A stretch of DNA of 64,000 bases from Pseudomonadota bacterium (GCA_003577275.1 QEVO01000001.1:682001-746000), one strand, 5' to 3'. Positions 26,146 through 34,512 are shown, counted from the stretch's first letter. The notes: generated by a model not told the origin, from the letters alone. Made by a program: numbers and translations.

Positions 26146-26785
26146 TCGTCAAATCTCTCACCCACCCCAGGCTCATTGTTTGCGTGTCGTCGCTGTCGCC
26201 GGATAGCGCGACGGCGACGAGGGGCGGCGCGTCCGCATCGAAGATGCGCCGATAATCCGCCGCCAAGTTGACGGTCTCCGATCGCCAAACGCCGGTAGGT
26301 TCGCTGGCCGGTCGCAGGATAATGATGGCGCCGTCTTTTTTGAGAAAAGGGTTGGGCAGCAGCGCGCCCGTCGCGGCATCGCCGCCCCAGGTGTAACTGA
26401 GCGCATGGCCGGTGGTTGGCAAGCCGCGTTGGTTGCGAACCATGCCGCCCAGTCGCGCCCAAAAATTTGGCTTCTTCGCCGCCGCGAACCAGAAATGAAC
26501 GGCGAGCGCGCGATCATCCTTGCCCTTGCGCGTCAGGTCCGTGGCGGGCACGGGAGCATCGACGCGCCATTTCCATGTTGCGGTCTTTGCCGCCACGCCG
26601 GGATCGAGCCGGCGCACCAACAGGCCGGAGCTGCGATCCGCCGCCACCCGCACGCCCTCCGGCGTGACCATAAAGCGGGTGGCCGGGAGATGCGGGAAGG
26701 TAACCGGCCGCCACTCTCCGGCGTTCTCGGGCTGCGTCAGGGACATCGCCAATCCCATCGCCAGCAAGATGACCGCTACCCACAT
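26129..26785 (-). CDS. DUF3047 domain protein, secreted or membrane-anchored
   Basis: A 218-residue protein with a hydrophobic N-terminus (about residues 2-16) that can serve as signal or anchor. WKWRVDAPVP, DDRALAVHFWFA, SYTWGG and ADYRRIFDADAPPLVAVALSGDSDDT are features of the DUF3047 family, a beta-rich domain of unknown function. It probably lies in the periplasm. It is convergent with and slightly overlaps the threonine dehydratase gene. No function is proposed. Confidence 0.82.
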   Translation of the reverse strand: MWVAVILLAMGLAMSLTQPENAGEWRPVTFPHLPATRFMVTPEGVRVAADRSSGLLVRRLDPGVAAKTATWKWRVDAPVPATDLTRKGKDDRALAVHFWFAAAKKPNFWARLGGMVRNQRGLPTTGHALSYTWGGDAATGALLPNPFLKKDGAIIILRPASEPTGVWRSETVNLAADYRRIFDADAPPLVAVALSGDSDDTQTMSLGWVRDLTISLAP

Positions 26786-26859
26786 CGCCGCCGCCTCCAG
26801 GAGGTATTATACACCCATCCCAGGAAGGGGGTCGCGCGGCGCATTGCGCTGTGCTAGAG

Positions 26860-26880
26860 AATGTTCCGCATCAGAACAAT
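26860..26880. promoter_or_regulatory. MarR-type operator before the SDR gene
   Basis: Arms AATGTTC and GAACAAT, separated by seven bases, differ by one base from a perfect palindrome. The site is 33-53 bases before the SDR start and matches the ligase and hcrC sites in layout. Confidence 0.65.
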
Positions 26881-26912
26881 ATACCCTACAGATAAATGGA
26901 GTTGATGGACCA

Positions 26913-27674
26913 ATGAACTTGCAAGGTACGGCAGCCGTGGTCACCGGGGGCGCCTCCGGTCTCGGCGAAGCAACAGCGCGGGAACTCGCCAAGGCGGGCG
27001 CAAAAGTCACGATTTTTGATCTCAATGAGGAGCGGGGACAGGCGGTTGCCAAAGATATCGGCGGCGCCTTCGCCAAGGTTGACGTCGCGGATGAAGCCAG
27101 CGTCAACGCCGGCCTCGACGTCGGCGCCAAGGCCCATGGCCAGGCTCGCGTGCTCGTCAACTGCGCTGGCATCGCCATCGGCGAGAAGACGGTGGCCAAG
27201 GGCGTTCCCCACGACCTGGGGCGCTTCACCAAGCTGATCCAGGTCAATCTCATCGGCACCTTCAATTGCATCCGCCTGACGGCGGCGCGCATGGTTGCGC
27301 TGGATCCGCTGGTGGACGGCGAGCGGGGCGTCATCGTCAACACCGCATCGGTCGCAGCCTTCGAAGGGCAGATCGGGCAGGTTGCTTACTCAGCGTCAAA
27401 AGGCGGCGTGGTCGGCATGACGGTGCCCATCGCCCGTGATCTGGCGGGCGACGGCATTCGGGTGTGCACCATTGCGCCCGGCCTGTTCTTGACGCCGATG
27501 ATGAAGGGCCTGCCGCAGAATATTCAGGATGCCCTGGGCGCCAGCGTGCCCTTCCCCAAGCGTCTGGGCGAGCCGGCGGAGTATGCCATGTTGGCCCGGC
27601 ACATCTGCGAGAACCGCATGCTCAATGGCGAGACGATCCGCCTCGATGGCGCCATCCGTTTAGCGCCGCGCTGA
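26913..27674 (+). CDS. SDR family 3-hydroxyacyl-CoA dehydrogenase-like protein
   Basis: A 253-residue short-chain dehydrogenase starting at the ATG in CCAATGAACTTG. VVTGGASGLGEATARELAKAG is the NAD-binding motif (key part TGGASGLG). NCAGIA, NTASVAAFEGQIGQVAYSASKGG (Ser, then YxxxK) form the active site. LDGAIRLAPR closes the protein, as in the type II 3-hydroxyacyl-CoA dehydrogenase (HSD10) group. It likely oxidises a 3-hydroxyacyl-CoA. It shares the palindrome found before the 4-hydroxybenzoate genes, which suggests a step in aromatic-acid breakdown after ring cleavage (inference). A strong terminator follows. Confidence 0.88.
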   Translation: MNLQGTAAVVTGGASGLGEATARELAKAGAKVTIFDLNEERGQAVAKDIGGAFAKVDVADEASVNAGLDVGAKAHGQARVLVNCAGIAIGEKTVAKGVPHDLGRFTKLIQVNLIGTFNCIRLTAARMVALDPLVDGERGVIVNTASVAAFEGQIGQVAYSASKGGVVGMTVPIARDLAGDGIRVCTIAPGLFLTPMMKGLPQNIQDALGASVPFPKRLGEPAEYAMLARHICENRMLNGETIRLDGAIRLAPR

Positions 27675-27700
27675 TCATCCCAACAAGGAATACGCCAACG

Positions 27701-27727
27701 AAAAAGGGGGCCTCTAAGCCCCCTTTT
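27701..27727. terminator. Terminator after the SDR gene
   Basis: AAAAAGGGGGC pairs with GCCCCCTTTT around six bases, ending in a T-run. It is symmetrical enough to stop convergent transcription as well. Confidence 0.88.
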
Positions 27728-27747
27728 CTCATGCGTAATTAAGTCAT

Positions 27748-28209
27748 TTATGCCAGGCCCGCCAACTGGTCGATGATCTTGGCAAAGGCGATATCGCGGC
27801 TGGTGACGCGGCCGACTTTATGGGTGGTCAGGGTCACTTCAACGCGATTGTAGTCATTGCGCCATTCGGGGTGATGGCCCAGGCGCTCGGCCTCCATGGC
27901 GACGCGGCCCATGAAACTGAATGCTTGATTGAAATCGGGGAAAACAAATGTCTTGGCGATGGCGTCGCGGCCGCTGACCTTGTTCCAGCCGGTGAGGCCG
28001 GAGGTAGACTTTCCCGCCTTGGCTTTGGCGGGTGCTTTGGCGCGCTTGCCGCGCCCGGGGATCTTCTTTGCTGCGACCGGCGCCGCTCCCGCTTTCTTTC
28101 CTGCGCTTGCCGGAGATAGAGGGGCGGACGCCGGTTTTTTCGCAACAGACTTGCGAACCTTGCGCTTACGCGCCGCTGGTTTAGCGGCGCGTGCGCTAGG
28201 TACCGCTAC
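27748..28209 (-). CDS. Pterin-4a-carbinolamine dehydratase domain, reachable only by a -1 frame change
   Basis: Reading leftward, this frame encodes a basic Ala/Lys/Pro-rich linker of about 75 residues. A PCD domain follows: LTGWNKVSGRDAI, FPDFNQAFSFMGRVAMEAE, then the catalytic HHPEWRNDYNRVEVTL and THKVGR, ending IIDQLAGLA. The active-site HHPEW is intact, so the domain looks functional. PCD dehydrates 4a-hydroxytetrahydrobiopterin or acts as a transcription cofactor. No ATG, GTG or TTG precedes the domain in this frame, and a TAA lies at 28230-28228 just upstream of the A10 run. The H1-like gene enters the run in the other frame. A -1 slip, an extra A in the RNA, or a sequence error must join them; the joined product would be about 261 residues. 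Confidence 0.8.
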   Translation of the reverse strand, partial: VAVPSARAAKPAARKRKVRKSVAKKPASAPLSPASAGKKAGAAPVAAKKIPGRGKRAKAPAKAKAGKSTSGLTGWNKVSGRDAIAKTFVFPDFNQAFSFMGRVAMEAERLGHHPEWRNDYNRVEVTLTTHKVGRVTSRDIAFAKIIDQLAGLA

Positions 28210-28219
28210 TTTTTTTTTT
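28162..28219 (-). promoter_or_regulatory. Candidate -1 frameshift signal: A10 run with slippery heptamer and downstream hairpin
   Basis: On the minus strand the H1 frame reads CAA AAA AAA AAG TAG. It contains A AAA AAG, the dnaX-type slippery heptamer, directly before a stop. A 10-bp perfect stem, ACGCGCCGCT with AGCGGCGCGT and an AAACC loop, follows. It extends by GCGC/GCGC across a two-base bulge. The spacer is 12-16 bases, longer than usual. An A10 run is also long enough for RNA polymerase slippage. Confidence 0.5.
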
Positions 28220-28532
28220 GGCGAGCTTTACGCTTCGCGGGAGTCTTCTTGGCGGCCTTGCGCTTCGCCGGGGCCTTCTTCTTGGCGGCGGCTTTGCGCT
28301 TGGCTGGCTTCTTCGCAGCTTTGCGCTTCGCCGGAGCCTTTTTCCTGGCGGCGGCTTTGCGCTTGGCTGGCTTCTTGGCTACTTTGCGCTTCGCCGGGGC
28401 CTTTTTCTTGGCGGCGGCTTTGCGTTTCGCCGGAGCTTTCTTCGCTCTGGCGGGAGCAGCCTTCTTACGCTTACGTGCCGGCTTCTTAGCCGGGGCAGTT
28501 TCACTCGCTACAGTCTTGGGCTTCCGGGCCAT
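28206..28532 (-). CDS. Histone H1-like Lys/Ala/Pro-rich DNA-binding protein (zero-frame product)
   Basis: A 108-residue protein of almost only Lys, Ala, Arg and Pro, built of KKAPAKRKAA-type units. It resembles bacterial H1-like proteins (HctB, AlgP/AlgR3 tails) that bind DNA without a fold. The DNA shows 63-base tandem units (28258-28424). ATG at 28532 has GGAGAGGAG upstream, a strong ribosome-binding site. The frame ends in KKK and TAG at an A10 run. The alternative frame continues into a similar basic linker and a PCD domain, so the stop may be a programmed or artefactual end of a longer fusion protein. Confidence 0.82.
   Translation of the reverse strand: MARKPKTVASETAPAKKPARKRKKAAPARAKKAPAKRKAAAKKKAPAKRKVAKKPAKRKAAARKKAPAKRKAAKKPAKRKAAAKKKAPAKRKAAKKTPAKRKARQKKK
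28258..28424. repeat. 63-bp tandem repeat within the H1-like gene (about 2.6 copies)
   Basis: Units begin at 28258, 28321 and 28384 with TTGCGCTTCGCCGG and differ by few bases. Each encodes 21 residues of the K/A/P-rich tail. Such repeats vary in copy number by slippage. Confidence 0.8.
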
Positions 28533-28557
28533 ATCAATCTCCTCTCCCTTATGAGCC

Positions 28558-29274
28558 TCAAACTTGGCCGGCCAACAAACGCTCTACAAACATTGGCACG
28601 ACCTCGCCTGCGGGACCATAAAGCTTAAGAGTAAACAAATCTTCACCAAGTGATGGGTCAAGATTCAGCTCTACGGTCTGCGCAGTTCCGTACCGGCGCA
28701 CCGTTTGGATGAAACCGGCGGCCGGATATACATTGCCCGACGTCCCGATGGAGACGAACAGGTCGCATTCTTCAAGATGCCGTTCGATGGCGTCCATTTC
28801 GAACGGCATTTCGCCAAACCATACGATATGCGGCCGTAAACGACCGACCGCATCGCAGGCGGGGCAGGGTGTCTCTGGCGTCAGATCCCCCTCCCAATGA
28901 AGGACTGCGCCGCACGCCGGGCAGCGCACCTTGAGGATCTCGCCATGCATGTGAATGAGGCGCCGGGTGCCGGCGCGCTCGTGCAGGTCATCGACGTTCT
29001 GGGTCACCACCCAGACCTCGCCGTCGTGCGCCTCTTCCAGGCGGGCCAGTGCGTAATGGGCGGCATTGGGCTGCGCCTGCCGCGCGCGGCGGCGGCGCAT
29101 GTTATAGAAGTCGTGAACCTTCTGGGGATCGCGGCGAAAGGCTTGCGGCGTCGCCACGTCGTCGATGGCGTACTTGGACCAGATGCCGTTTTTATCGCGA
29201 AAAGTATCCAATCCGGACTCTGCGGAAATACCTGCCCCGGTGAGGATCACGATATGCTCGTATGCGGCGGGCAT
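28558..29274 (-). CDS. cobB: NAD-dependent protein deacylase (sirtuin, CobB type)
   Basis: A 238-residue sirtuin. ILTGAGISAESGLDTFRD binds NAD, and TQNVDDLHERAG and HMHGEI contain the catalytic His. Two CxxC pairs, CPAC in KVRCPACG and CPACD, hold zinc. The rest, FGEMPFEMDAIE and SIGTSGNVYPAAGF, completes the Rossmann fold. The YNMRRR segment has the Tyr/Arg pair of class III sirtuins (desuccinylase/demalonylase), so removal of acidic acyl groups is possible along with acetyl. It lies just downstream of the H1-like gene on the same strand but is transcribed first. Confidence 0.93.
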   Translation of the reverse strand: MPAAYEHIVILTGAGISAESGLDTFRDKNGIWSKYAIDDVATPQAFRRDPQKVHDFYNMRRRRARQAQPNAAHYALARLEEAHDGEVWVVTQNVDDLHERAGTRRLIHMHGEILKVRCPACGAVLHWEGDLTPETPCPACDAVGRLRPHIVWFGEMPFEMDAIERHLEECDLFVSIGTSGNVYPAAGFIQTVRRYGTAQTVELNLDPSLGEDLFTLKLYGPAGEVVPMFVERLLAGQV

Positions 29275-29376
29275 GCCTTTTCTAAACGCCGCTCCTCTTG
29301 CCCTTCATTCGTCTCTCGCGCATCATGCGCGGGTGCTTCGCGGTATGGTTATCATCCGAAACGAGAAAGATTGCAA

Positions 29377-29833
29377 GTGCAAACCGTAATCCGGATTCTT
29401 TTTGTCTGTCTCGGCAACATTTGTCGCTCGCCGCTCGCGGAAGGAATCTTCCGTTCGCGCGCGACGGAAATGGGATTGATCGAGGGGCCTGATGGCGACT
29501 TCATCGCTGACTCCGCGGGCACTGGAAACTGGCATGCGGGATCGCCGCCAGACCGCCGCTCCATCGCCGTCGCGGCGCGCCATCATGTCGATATCCGAGC
29601 GCTGCGGGCCCGTCAGGTGCGGGCGGATGACTTCGAGGAGTTCGATTATCTGATCGCCATGGACCGCGACAATTTGCAGGCGCTGGAGGCGCTCTGTCCC
29701 AACCATCGACGCGACCGCCTGCACCTCCTGATGTCGTTCGCCAAGGGCACGCCGATCAGGATTTGAGCGCGTCTATGCGGTCATCGAAGAGGGCGTGGAA
29801 GGACTCCTAACGCACCTGCGCCCGCAGCGCTGA
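29377..29833 (+). pseudogene. Low-molecular-weight protein tyrosine phosphatase, frameshifted and internally deleted
   Basis: From GTG 29377 (or TTG 29371) the frame encodes ILFVCLGNICRSPLAEG, the CX5R phosphatase loop. Typical LMW-PTP sequence then runs to LLMSFAKGTPIRI and stops at 29766 (about 129 residues). The expected DPY motif with the general-acid Asp is missing. Right after the stop, one frame over, GFERVYAVIEEGVEGLLTHL continues as the normal C-terminus to the TGA at 29831-29833. A short deletion with a frame change between about 29745 and 29758 therefore broke the gene. The remaining protein should lack normal activity. A sequencing error could explain the frame but not easily the loss of the DPY segment. 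Confidence 0.82.
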
Positions 29834-29844
29834 GCGCGGCGGAT

Positions 29845-30387
29845 TCAGCGCAGCGGGTAGCGCGCCTCGATACGGTAAAATGAGCCATTTTCGCTCATTT
29901 TACTGCTATAAAGCAGATATTCCTCCACCATGAACGGCGGCGTTTTCAGACCGCCGTAGGCATCCAGAAAAGCCGCCACGCCCGCCGCGCCGGCGCGCCC
30001 GTTGGACAGTCTGGCGAGCGTGATATGGGGGGCGAATTTCCGCTCCTCCACCGGCATGCCGATGCGGGCCAGCGCTGCTTCGATCTTGTCGTGAAGGTGG
30101 ACCACGGAGTCCTTTGGCGAGACTCCCGCCCACAGCATCCGCGGCGCCGACGGAGGACCGAAGACGCCCGCGCCCTCCACTGCCAACGGGAACGCCGGCG
30201 CGTCGATCGCAGACAGCGCCGTGTCGATGTCATCGGCGGCGGTCTCCTCGACCTCACCGATGAACTTGAGGGTCAGGTGAAGCTGATCGTCGCGCTGCCA
30301 GCGCGCGCCGCGGATGCCGCTCTGGAGGGTGAGGAGATAGCGCCGCACCTCCGGCGGCAGGCCGACGCCAACGAAGAGACGGATCAC
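29845..30387 (-). CDS. thpR: RNA 2',3'-cyclic phosphodiesterase (2'-5' RNA ligase family)
   Basis: A 180-residue 2H phosphoesterase. The two catalytic motifs are HLTLKFIGE (about residue 41) and HITLARL (about 126). The opening RLFVGVGLPPEVRRYL is typical of ThpR. It opens 2',3'-cyclic phosphates on RNA and can join tRNA halves in vitro. Length is normal. It overlaps the upstream esterase gene by four bases, so both are translated from one transcript. Confidence 0.93.
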   Translation of the reverse strand: MIRLFVGVGLPPEVRRYLLTLQSGIRGARWQRDDQLHLTLKFIGEVEETAADDIDTALSAIDAPAFPLAVEGAGVFGPPSAPRMLWAGVSPKDSVVHLHDKIEAALARIGMPVEERKFAPHITLARLSNGRAGAAGVAAFLDAYGGLKTPPFMVEEYLLYSSKMSENGSFYRIEARYPLR

Positions 30388-31022
30388 CGCCGGCCTCGCT
30401 TCAGTTCCCGCGCCACCAGCGGCGCCAGTCGCGCGGCGATGCGCGCCGCGCCCTTCTCGTTGGGGTGCATGCCGTCCTCCTGTAAGTACGCCGGGTTGGC
30501 GGCGACGCCATCGAGAAAGAAGCCATAGAACGCCACGCTATGCTTCTTCGCCAGCGCCGGATAGAGTCCGTTGAACGCCGCGCCGTAGTCAGAACCAAGG
30601 TTCGGCGGCGCCATCATGCCGGCCAGAATGACGGCAATATGGCGCTGGCGCAGCGTGCGGATGATCCAATCAAGGTTGTTGCGGGTGACGGCGGGGTCGA
30701 TGCCGCGCAGTGCGTCGTTGGCCCCCAATTCGACGATGACGAGGTCCGGTTTCATGCCTGCCGCGCCGTCCAGCAGCCACGGCAAACGCGCCCGCCCGCC
30801 GGTGGAAGTGTCGCCCGAGACGCCGCCATTGACCACCGTTGCCGGCATGCCCAGGCGACGCAGCGCCGCCTCAAGCTGCGCCGGAAACGCATTCGCCGGT
30901 TCCAGTCCATACCCCGCCGTCAGACTGTCTCCGAAGGCGAGCACCACCGGTTCGCGCGCCCATGCCGGGCACGCTGCAAGGGCAAGAAAGACATAGACGC
31001 CAATCAGCCGAAGGAGGATCAT
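30384..31022 (-). CDS. GDSL-type arylesterase / TesA-like lysophospholipase, periplasmic
   Basis: About 212 residues from ATG 31022 (ILLRLIGVYVFLALAACPAWA follows, a signal peptide of about 22 residues); an earlier in-frame ATG adds 19 residues that do not fit a signal. VLAFGDSLTAGYGL is the GDS block with the nucleophile. NGGVSGDTSTGG and ELGANDALRG are blocks II and III, and DGMHPNEKG carries the catalytic Asp-His. TesA-type enzymes hydrolyse acyl thioesters and aryl esters in the periplasm. The divergent ABC genes recall the conserved tesA-ybbA-ybbP neighbourhood. Confidence 0.92.
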   Translation of the reverse strand: MILLRLIGVYVFLALAACPAWAREPVVLAFGDSLTAGYGLEPANAFPAQLEAALRRLGMPATVVNGGVSGDTSTGGRARLPWLLDGAAGMKPDLVIVELGANDALRGIDPAVTRNNLDWIIRTLRQRHIAVILAGMMAPPNLGSDYGAAFNGLYPALAKKHSVAFYGFFLDGVAANPAYLQEDGMHPNEKGAARIAARLAPLVARELKRGRR

Positions 31023-31154
31023 TGCGACACCAATCTTTGATCCGCAGGGCATTTCCTGCGTATTGCAAGTATACTCCAAGAAAACTGCGGCAAAACTTCG
31101 TCACGAGACAAAGGGTGGCCGCGACAGGTAGAGTATCCAGTCAGAGGCCGATCC

Positions 31155-31886
31155 GTGACCGTATCTTCGCCGTCCGCCATCATCACCACCCGCGATGTCT
31201 GTCTTACCTTGCCGAGCGCGGCGGGGCCGGTAGCGATCTTGAAGGACGTCACCCTGACCATTCCGCGCGGTATGGCCGTCGCCATCGTCGGACCCTCGGG
31301 CTCGGGCAAATCGAGCCTGATGGCGATTTTGAGTGGCCTGGAGCAAGCCACATCGGGGCGCGTCGAGGTGGACGGCGCCGATCTTGCCGCCATGAATGAA
31401 GATGCGCTGGCCCGCTTTCGCCGCGGCCGTATCGGCATCATCCTGCAGTCCTTTCATTTGGTGCCGACCATGACGGCGCTGGAAAACGTCGCCGTGCCGC
31501 TGGAGCTGATGGGGCGGCGGGATGCCTTCTCGGCGGCGCGGTCGGAACTGGCGGCGGTGGGGTTGGGTCATCGCGTCGATCATTACCCGGCGCAGCTCTC
31601 GGGCGGGGAACAGCAGCGCGTCGCCATCGCCCGCGCCCTGGCGCCGCGGCCGTCGCTGCTGTTTGCCGACGAGCCGACCGGCAATCTCGACAGCGCCACC
31701 GGCGCGGCGATCATCGAGCTGATTTTTCGTCTTCAGGACGAGCGCGCCGCCACCTTGGTGATGATCACCCATGACGCGACGCTGGCGGCGCGCGCCGACC
31801 GCATCTTCACCATGAGCGATGGGCGGGTGGTGGCGGAGTCATCGCCCACGGTTGCCGTCGGTGAGGGACGAGGGGTGGCGTCATGA
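31155..31886 (+). CDS. ABC transporter ATP-binding protein (YbbA/LolD-like)
   Basis: A 243-residue ATPase. [20 protein letters not shown] is Walker [16 protein letters not shown] the signature, and [13 protein letters not shown]alker B with the switch His in MITHD. The PTGNLD wording is that of the MacB/LolD group. It starts with GTG ([11 protein letters not shown] follows). It overlaps the permease gene by four bases. Together they form a YbbA-YbbP type system that likely works on envelope substrates rather than import. It is divergent from the tesA-like gene. Confidence 0.93.
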   Translation: MTVSSPSAIITTRDVCLTLPSAAGPVAILKDVTLTIPRGMAVAIVGPSGSGKSSLMAILSGLEQATSGRVEVDGADLAAMNEDALARFRRGRIGIILQSFHLVPTMTALENVAVPLELMGRRDAFSAARSELAAVGLGHRVDHYPAQLSGGEQQRVAIARALAPRPSLLFADEPTGNLDSATGAAIIELIFRLQDERAATLVMITHDATLAARADRIFTMSDGRVVAESSPTVAVGEGRGVAS

Positions 31887-34423
31887 CGTCAGCCGCGCCG
31901 CGTCGTTTTCTTGCCCTGCGCTTGGCGCTGCGCGATGCCCGCGGCGGCATCAAGGGCCTGCGCATCTTCGTCGCCTGCTTGGTGCTGGGCGTTGCCGCCA
32001 TGGCCGGCGTCGGTTCCTTGACCTTTGCCATCAGGGAGGGCTTGAGCCGCGAGGGGCAAAGCCTGCTCGGCGGCGACGTCGAGGCAACCCTGTCGCAGCG
32101 CGCCGCCAGCGCCGAGGAGATGGCGTACCTCGCGGACTCCGGGACGGTATCGGCGGTCCGCTATATTCGCAGCATGGTGCGCGATGTGCGAAGCGACGAA
32201 CGCCGCCTGGCTGAGGTCAAGGCGGTGGATGACGCCTATCCGCTTTATGGCAATGTCGGTCTATCGCCGATGATGCCGGTGACGGCGGCGCTGCGGCTGC
32301 GCGATGGCGCGTGGGGCGCGGCGCTGGCCCCGGAATTGGTCGCCCACCTGCAAGCGCGCCTTGGCGACCGGCTGCGCCTTGGCGGCATTGAGCTGGAGTT
32401 GCGCGCCGTGCTGACCGGCGAACCCGACGGCGCGGTCGACGGCTTTGAATTGGCGCCGCGGCTGCTGATCCATGCCGATGCCTTGGATGACAGCGGACTG
32501 TTGAGCAAAGGCGCGCTGGTGCGCCACAGCTATCGCGTCAAGCTGGCGCCGACCTATACGCCGAAAGCTTGGCGGACGGAGGCCGAGGCGCGCTTCCCCG
32601 ATGCCGGCTGGCGGCTCCGCGATCGCGACAATGGCGCGCCGCAGGTGCGGGAATTCGCCGACCGGGTGGGACAATTTCTGCTCCTGGTCGGATTGACCAC
32701 GTTGATCGTCGGCGGCGTCGGCGTTGCCGGGGCGGTGCGCGCTTATCTTGGCCGCCGCGTCGATACCATCGCCACGCTGAAGGCGCTTGGCGCGCAGAGC
32801 GGCTTTATTCGCCGTCTTTACCTTTTGGAAATTATCATCCTGGCGATCCCGTGCGTTGCCGTTGGCCTCGTCCTTGGCGCATCCGCGCCCTGGCTTGCCC
32901 ATTGGGCGGCGGCCGATCGCTTGCCGGCGCCGTTGGCGCTGGCCGTCTATCCGCTGCCGCTCTTGAAAGCCGGCGTTGCCGGTCTGCTCATCGCCATCGC
33001 GTTTACGCTGCTGCCGGTGGAGACGGCGCGACTTGTTCCCGCCGCCAGGCTTTATCGTCGTCACGTGGCGGATGATGGCGCGCGGTCGCGAAGGTTGGGG
33101 CCGCTGGCCATCGCCTTTGGCATCGTCGTCGTCGCCGTGTCGCCATTTCTCGCCACCGAGGAGCCGCGGCTGGTGGCTTGGTTTTTTGCCGCCAGCGTCG
33201 CGCTGTTCTTGTTGTTGTTCATCGCCGGCGTGGCCATTGAAGTTGCGGCGCGACGCTTGCCGCGCGTGGCGAACCCTGCCATCCGCTTGGGGGTGGCGAA
33301 TTTATGCCGTCCCGGCGCGCCGACCCGCTCAACGGTGGTGGCGCTGGGTCTCGGCCTGACGCTGTTTGCGGTGCTGGCGTTGATCGAAGCGAATTTGGAG
33401 CATCAGGTCTCAAAAACCCTGCCCGGCCGCGCCCCGGCTTTTTACTTCATCGACATTCAGGGCGATCAGAAGGAGCCGTTTGTCGCCGCCGCCGCCGCGC
33501 TTGACGGCGTCGAGGATATCCATCCCGTCCCTTATGTGCGCGGCCAGATCATCGCGCTAAACGGCAATCCGGCGGATGTCATGACAGTGGCGCCGGAAGC
33601 GCGCTGGGCGCTGCGCGGCGACCGCGGCTTGACCTTCGCCGCCGATCTCCCGGCGGGGAATCGCTTGGTCGCCGGGGAGTGGTGGCCACGGAACTATGAG
33701 GGACCGCCGGCGATTTCGTTCGATGCCGAATTGGCGCGCGGCATGGGGCTTGGCGTTGGCGACACCATGACCATCTCCGTCCTCGGCCGTCCGATCACCG
33801 CCCGCATCATGAGCTTGCGGGAGATCGACTGGGGAACGCTCGGCATCAACTTCGCGATCGTATTCGATCCGACAACGCTGCAGGGCGCTCCCTATACCTA
33901 CCTGGCGACGCTGAGCGCCGAACCGCACGTTGAAGCCGAAGTATTCCGCCGCTTGACGGATGCTTTCCCCAACGTCTCGGCGGTGCGCATGAAGGAGGTG
34001 TTGGAAGAAGTGCGGCGGCTGGTTATCGCCATGGGCGCGGCGGTGCGGCTGGCGGCGGCGATTACCATCCTGGCCGGGATTTTGGTGCTGGCCGGGGCGA
34101 CGGCGGCCGGCCAGCGCGACCATATCTATGACGCCGTGATCTTGAAGCTGGTGGGCGGCACGCGGGCGACGGTATTCGCCAGCTTGCTGGTGGAGTACGT
34201 GACGCTGGGTCTGACGGCGGGCGTCATCGCGGCGGCGCTCGGCACGCTGGCGGCGTTCGTGGTGGTGACCGAAGTGATGGCGATGTCGTGGTCTTTTTTC
34301 CCCGCCTCTTTAGGGTTAACGCTGGCGTTAAGCATGGCCTTGACGGTGCTGTTGGGCCTCCTTGGCACCGGTGCGGCCTTGGCCGCCCGGCCGGCGGCGG
34401 CGCTGCGCGACCTGGCGGCTTGA
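31883..34423 (+). CDS. FtsX-like ABC permease (YbbP type)
   Basis: An 846-residue permease. One transmembrane helix near residues 30-50 is followed by a periplasmic domain. Two FtsX domains then appear: about 265-400 with VGLTTLIVGGVGVAGAVRAY and RRVDTIATLKALGAQSGFIRR, and about 720-840 with ILAGILVLAGATAAGQ and AVILKLVGGTRATVF. Ten helices in all is the YbbP layout. It works with the YbbA-like ATPase. Substrate unknown; the tesA-like neighbour suggests envelope lipids. Confidence 0.92.
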   Translation: MTSAAPRRFLALRLALRDARGGIKGLRIFVACLVLGVAAMAGVGSLTFAIREGLSREGQSLLGGDVEATLSQRAASAEEMAYLADSGTVSAVRYIRSMVRDVRSDERRLAEVKAVDDAYPLYGNVGLSPMMPVTAALRLRDGAWGAALAPELVAHLQARLGDRLRLGGIELELRAVLTGEPDGAVDGFELAPRLLIHADALDDSGLLSKGALVRHSYRVKLAPTYTPKAWRTEAEARFPDAGWRLRDRDNGAPQVREFADRVGQFLLLVGLTTLIVGGVGVAGAVRAYLGRRVDTIATLKALGAQSGFIRRLYLLEIIILAIPCVAVGLVLGASAPWLAHWAAADRLPAPLALAVYPLPLLKAGVAGLLIAIAFTLLPVETARLVPAARLYRRHVADDGARSRRLGPLAIAFGIVVVAVSPFLATEEPRLVAWFFAASVALFLLLFIAGVAIEVAARRLPRVANPAIRLGVANLCRPGAPTRSTVVALGLGLTLFAVLALIEANLEHQVSKTLPGRAPAFYFIDIQGDQKEPFVAAAAALDGVEDIHPVPYVRGQIIALNGNPADVMTVAPEARWALRGDRGLTFAADLPAGNRLVAGEWWPRNYEGPPAISFDAELARGMGLGVGDTMTISVLGRPITARIMSLREIDWGTLGINFAIVFDPTTLQGAPYTYLATLSAEPHVEAEVFRRLTDAFPNVSAVRMKEVLEEVRRLVIAMGAAVRLAAAITILAGILVLAGATAAGQRDHIYDAVILKLVGGTRATVFASLLVEYVTLGLTAGVIAAALGTLAAFVVVTEVMAMSWSFFPASLGLTLALSMALTVLLGLLGTGAALAARPAAALRDLAA

Positions 34424-34512
34424 GGCCGGCAAGCTTCCGGTTTTACTTGAAATCCTGGGCTTTGATGCCAATATCGGGGTACTCAACCCTGACTCTAACG
34501 TGAGGTTTTTCG

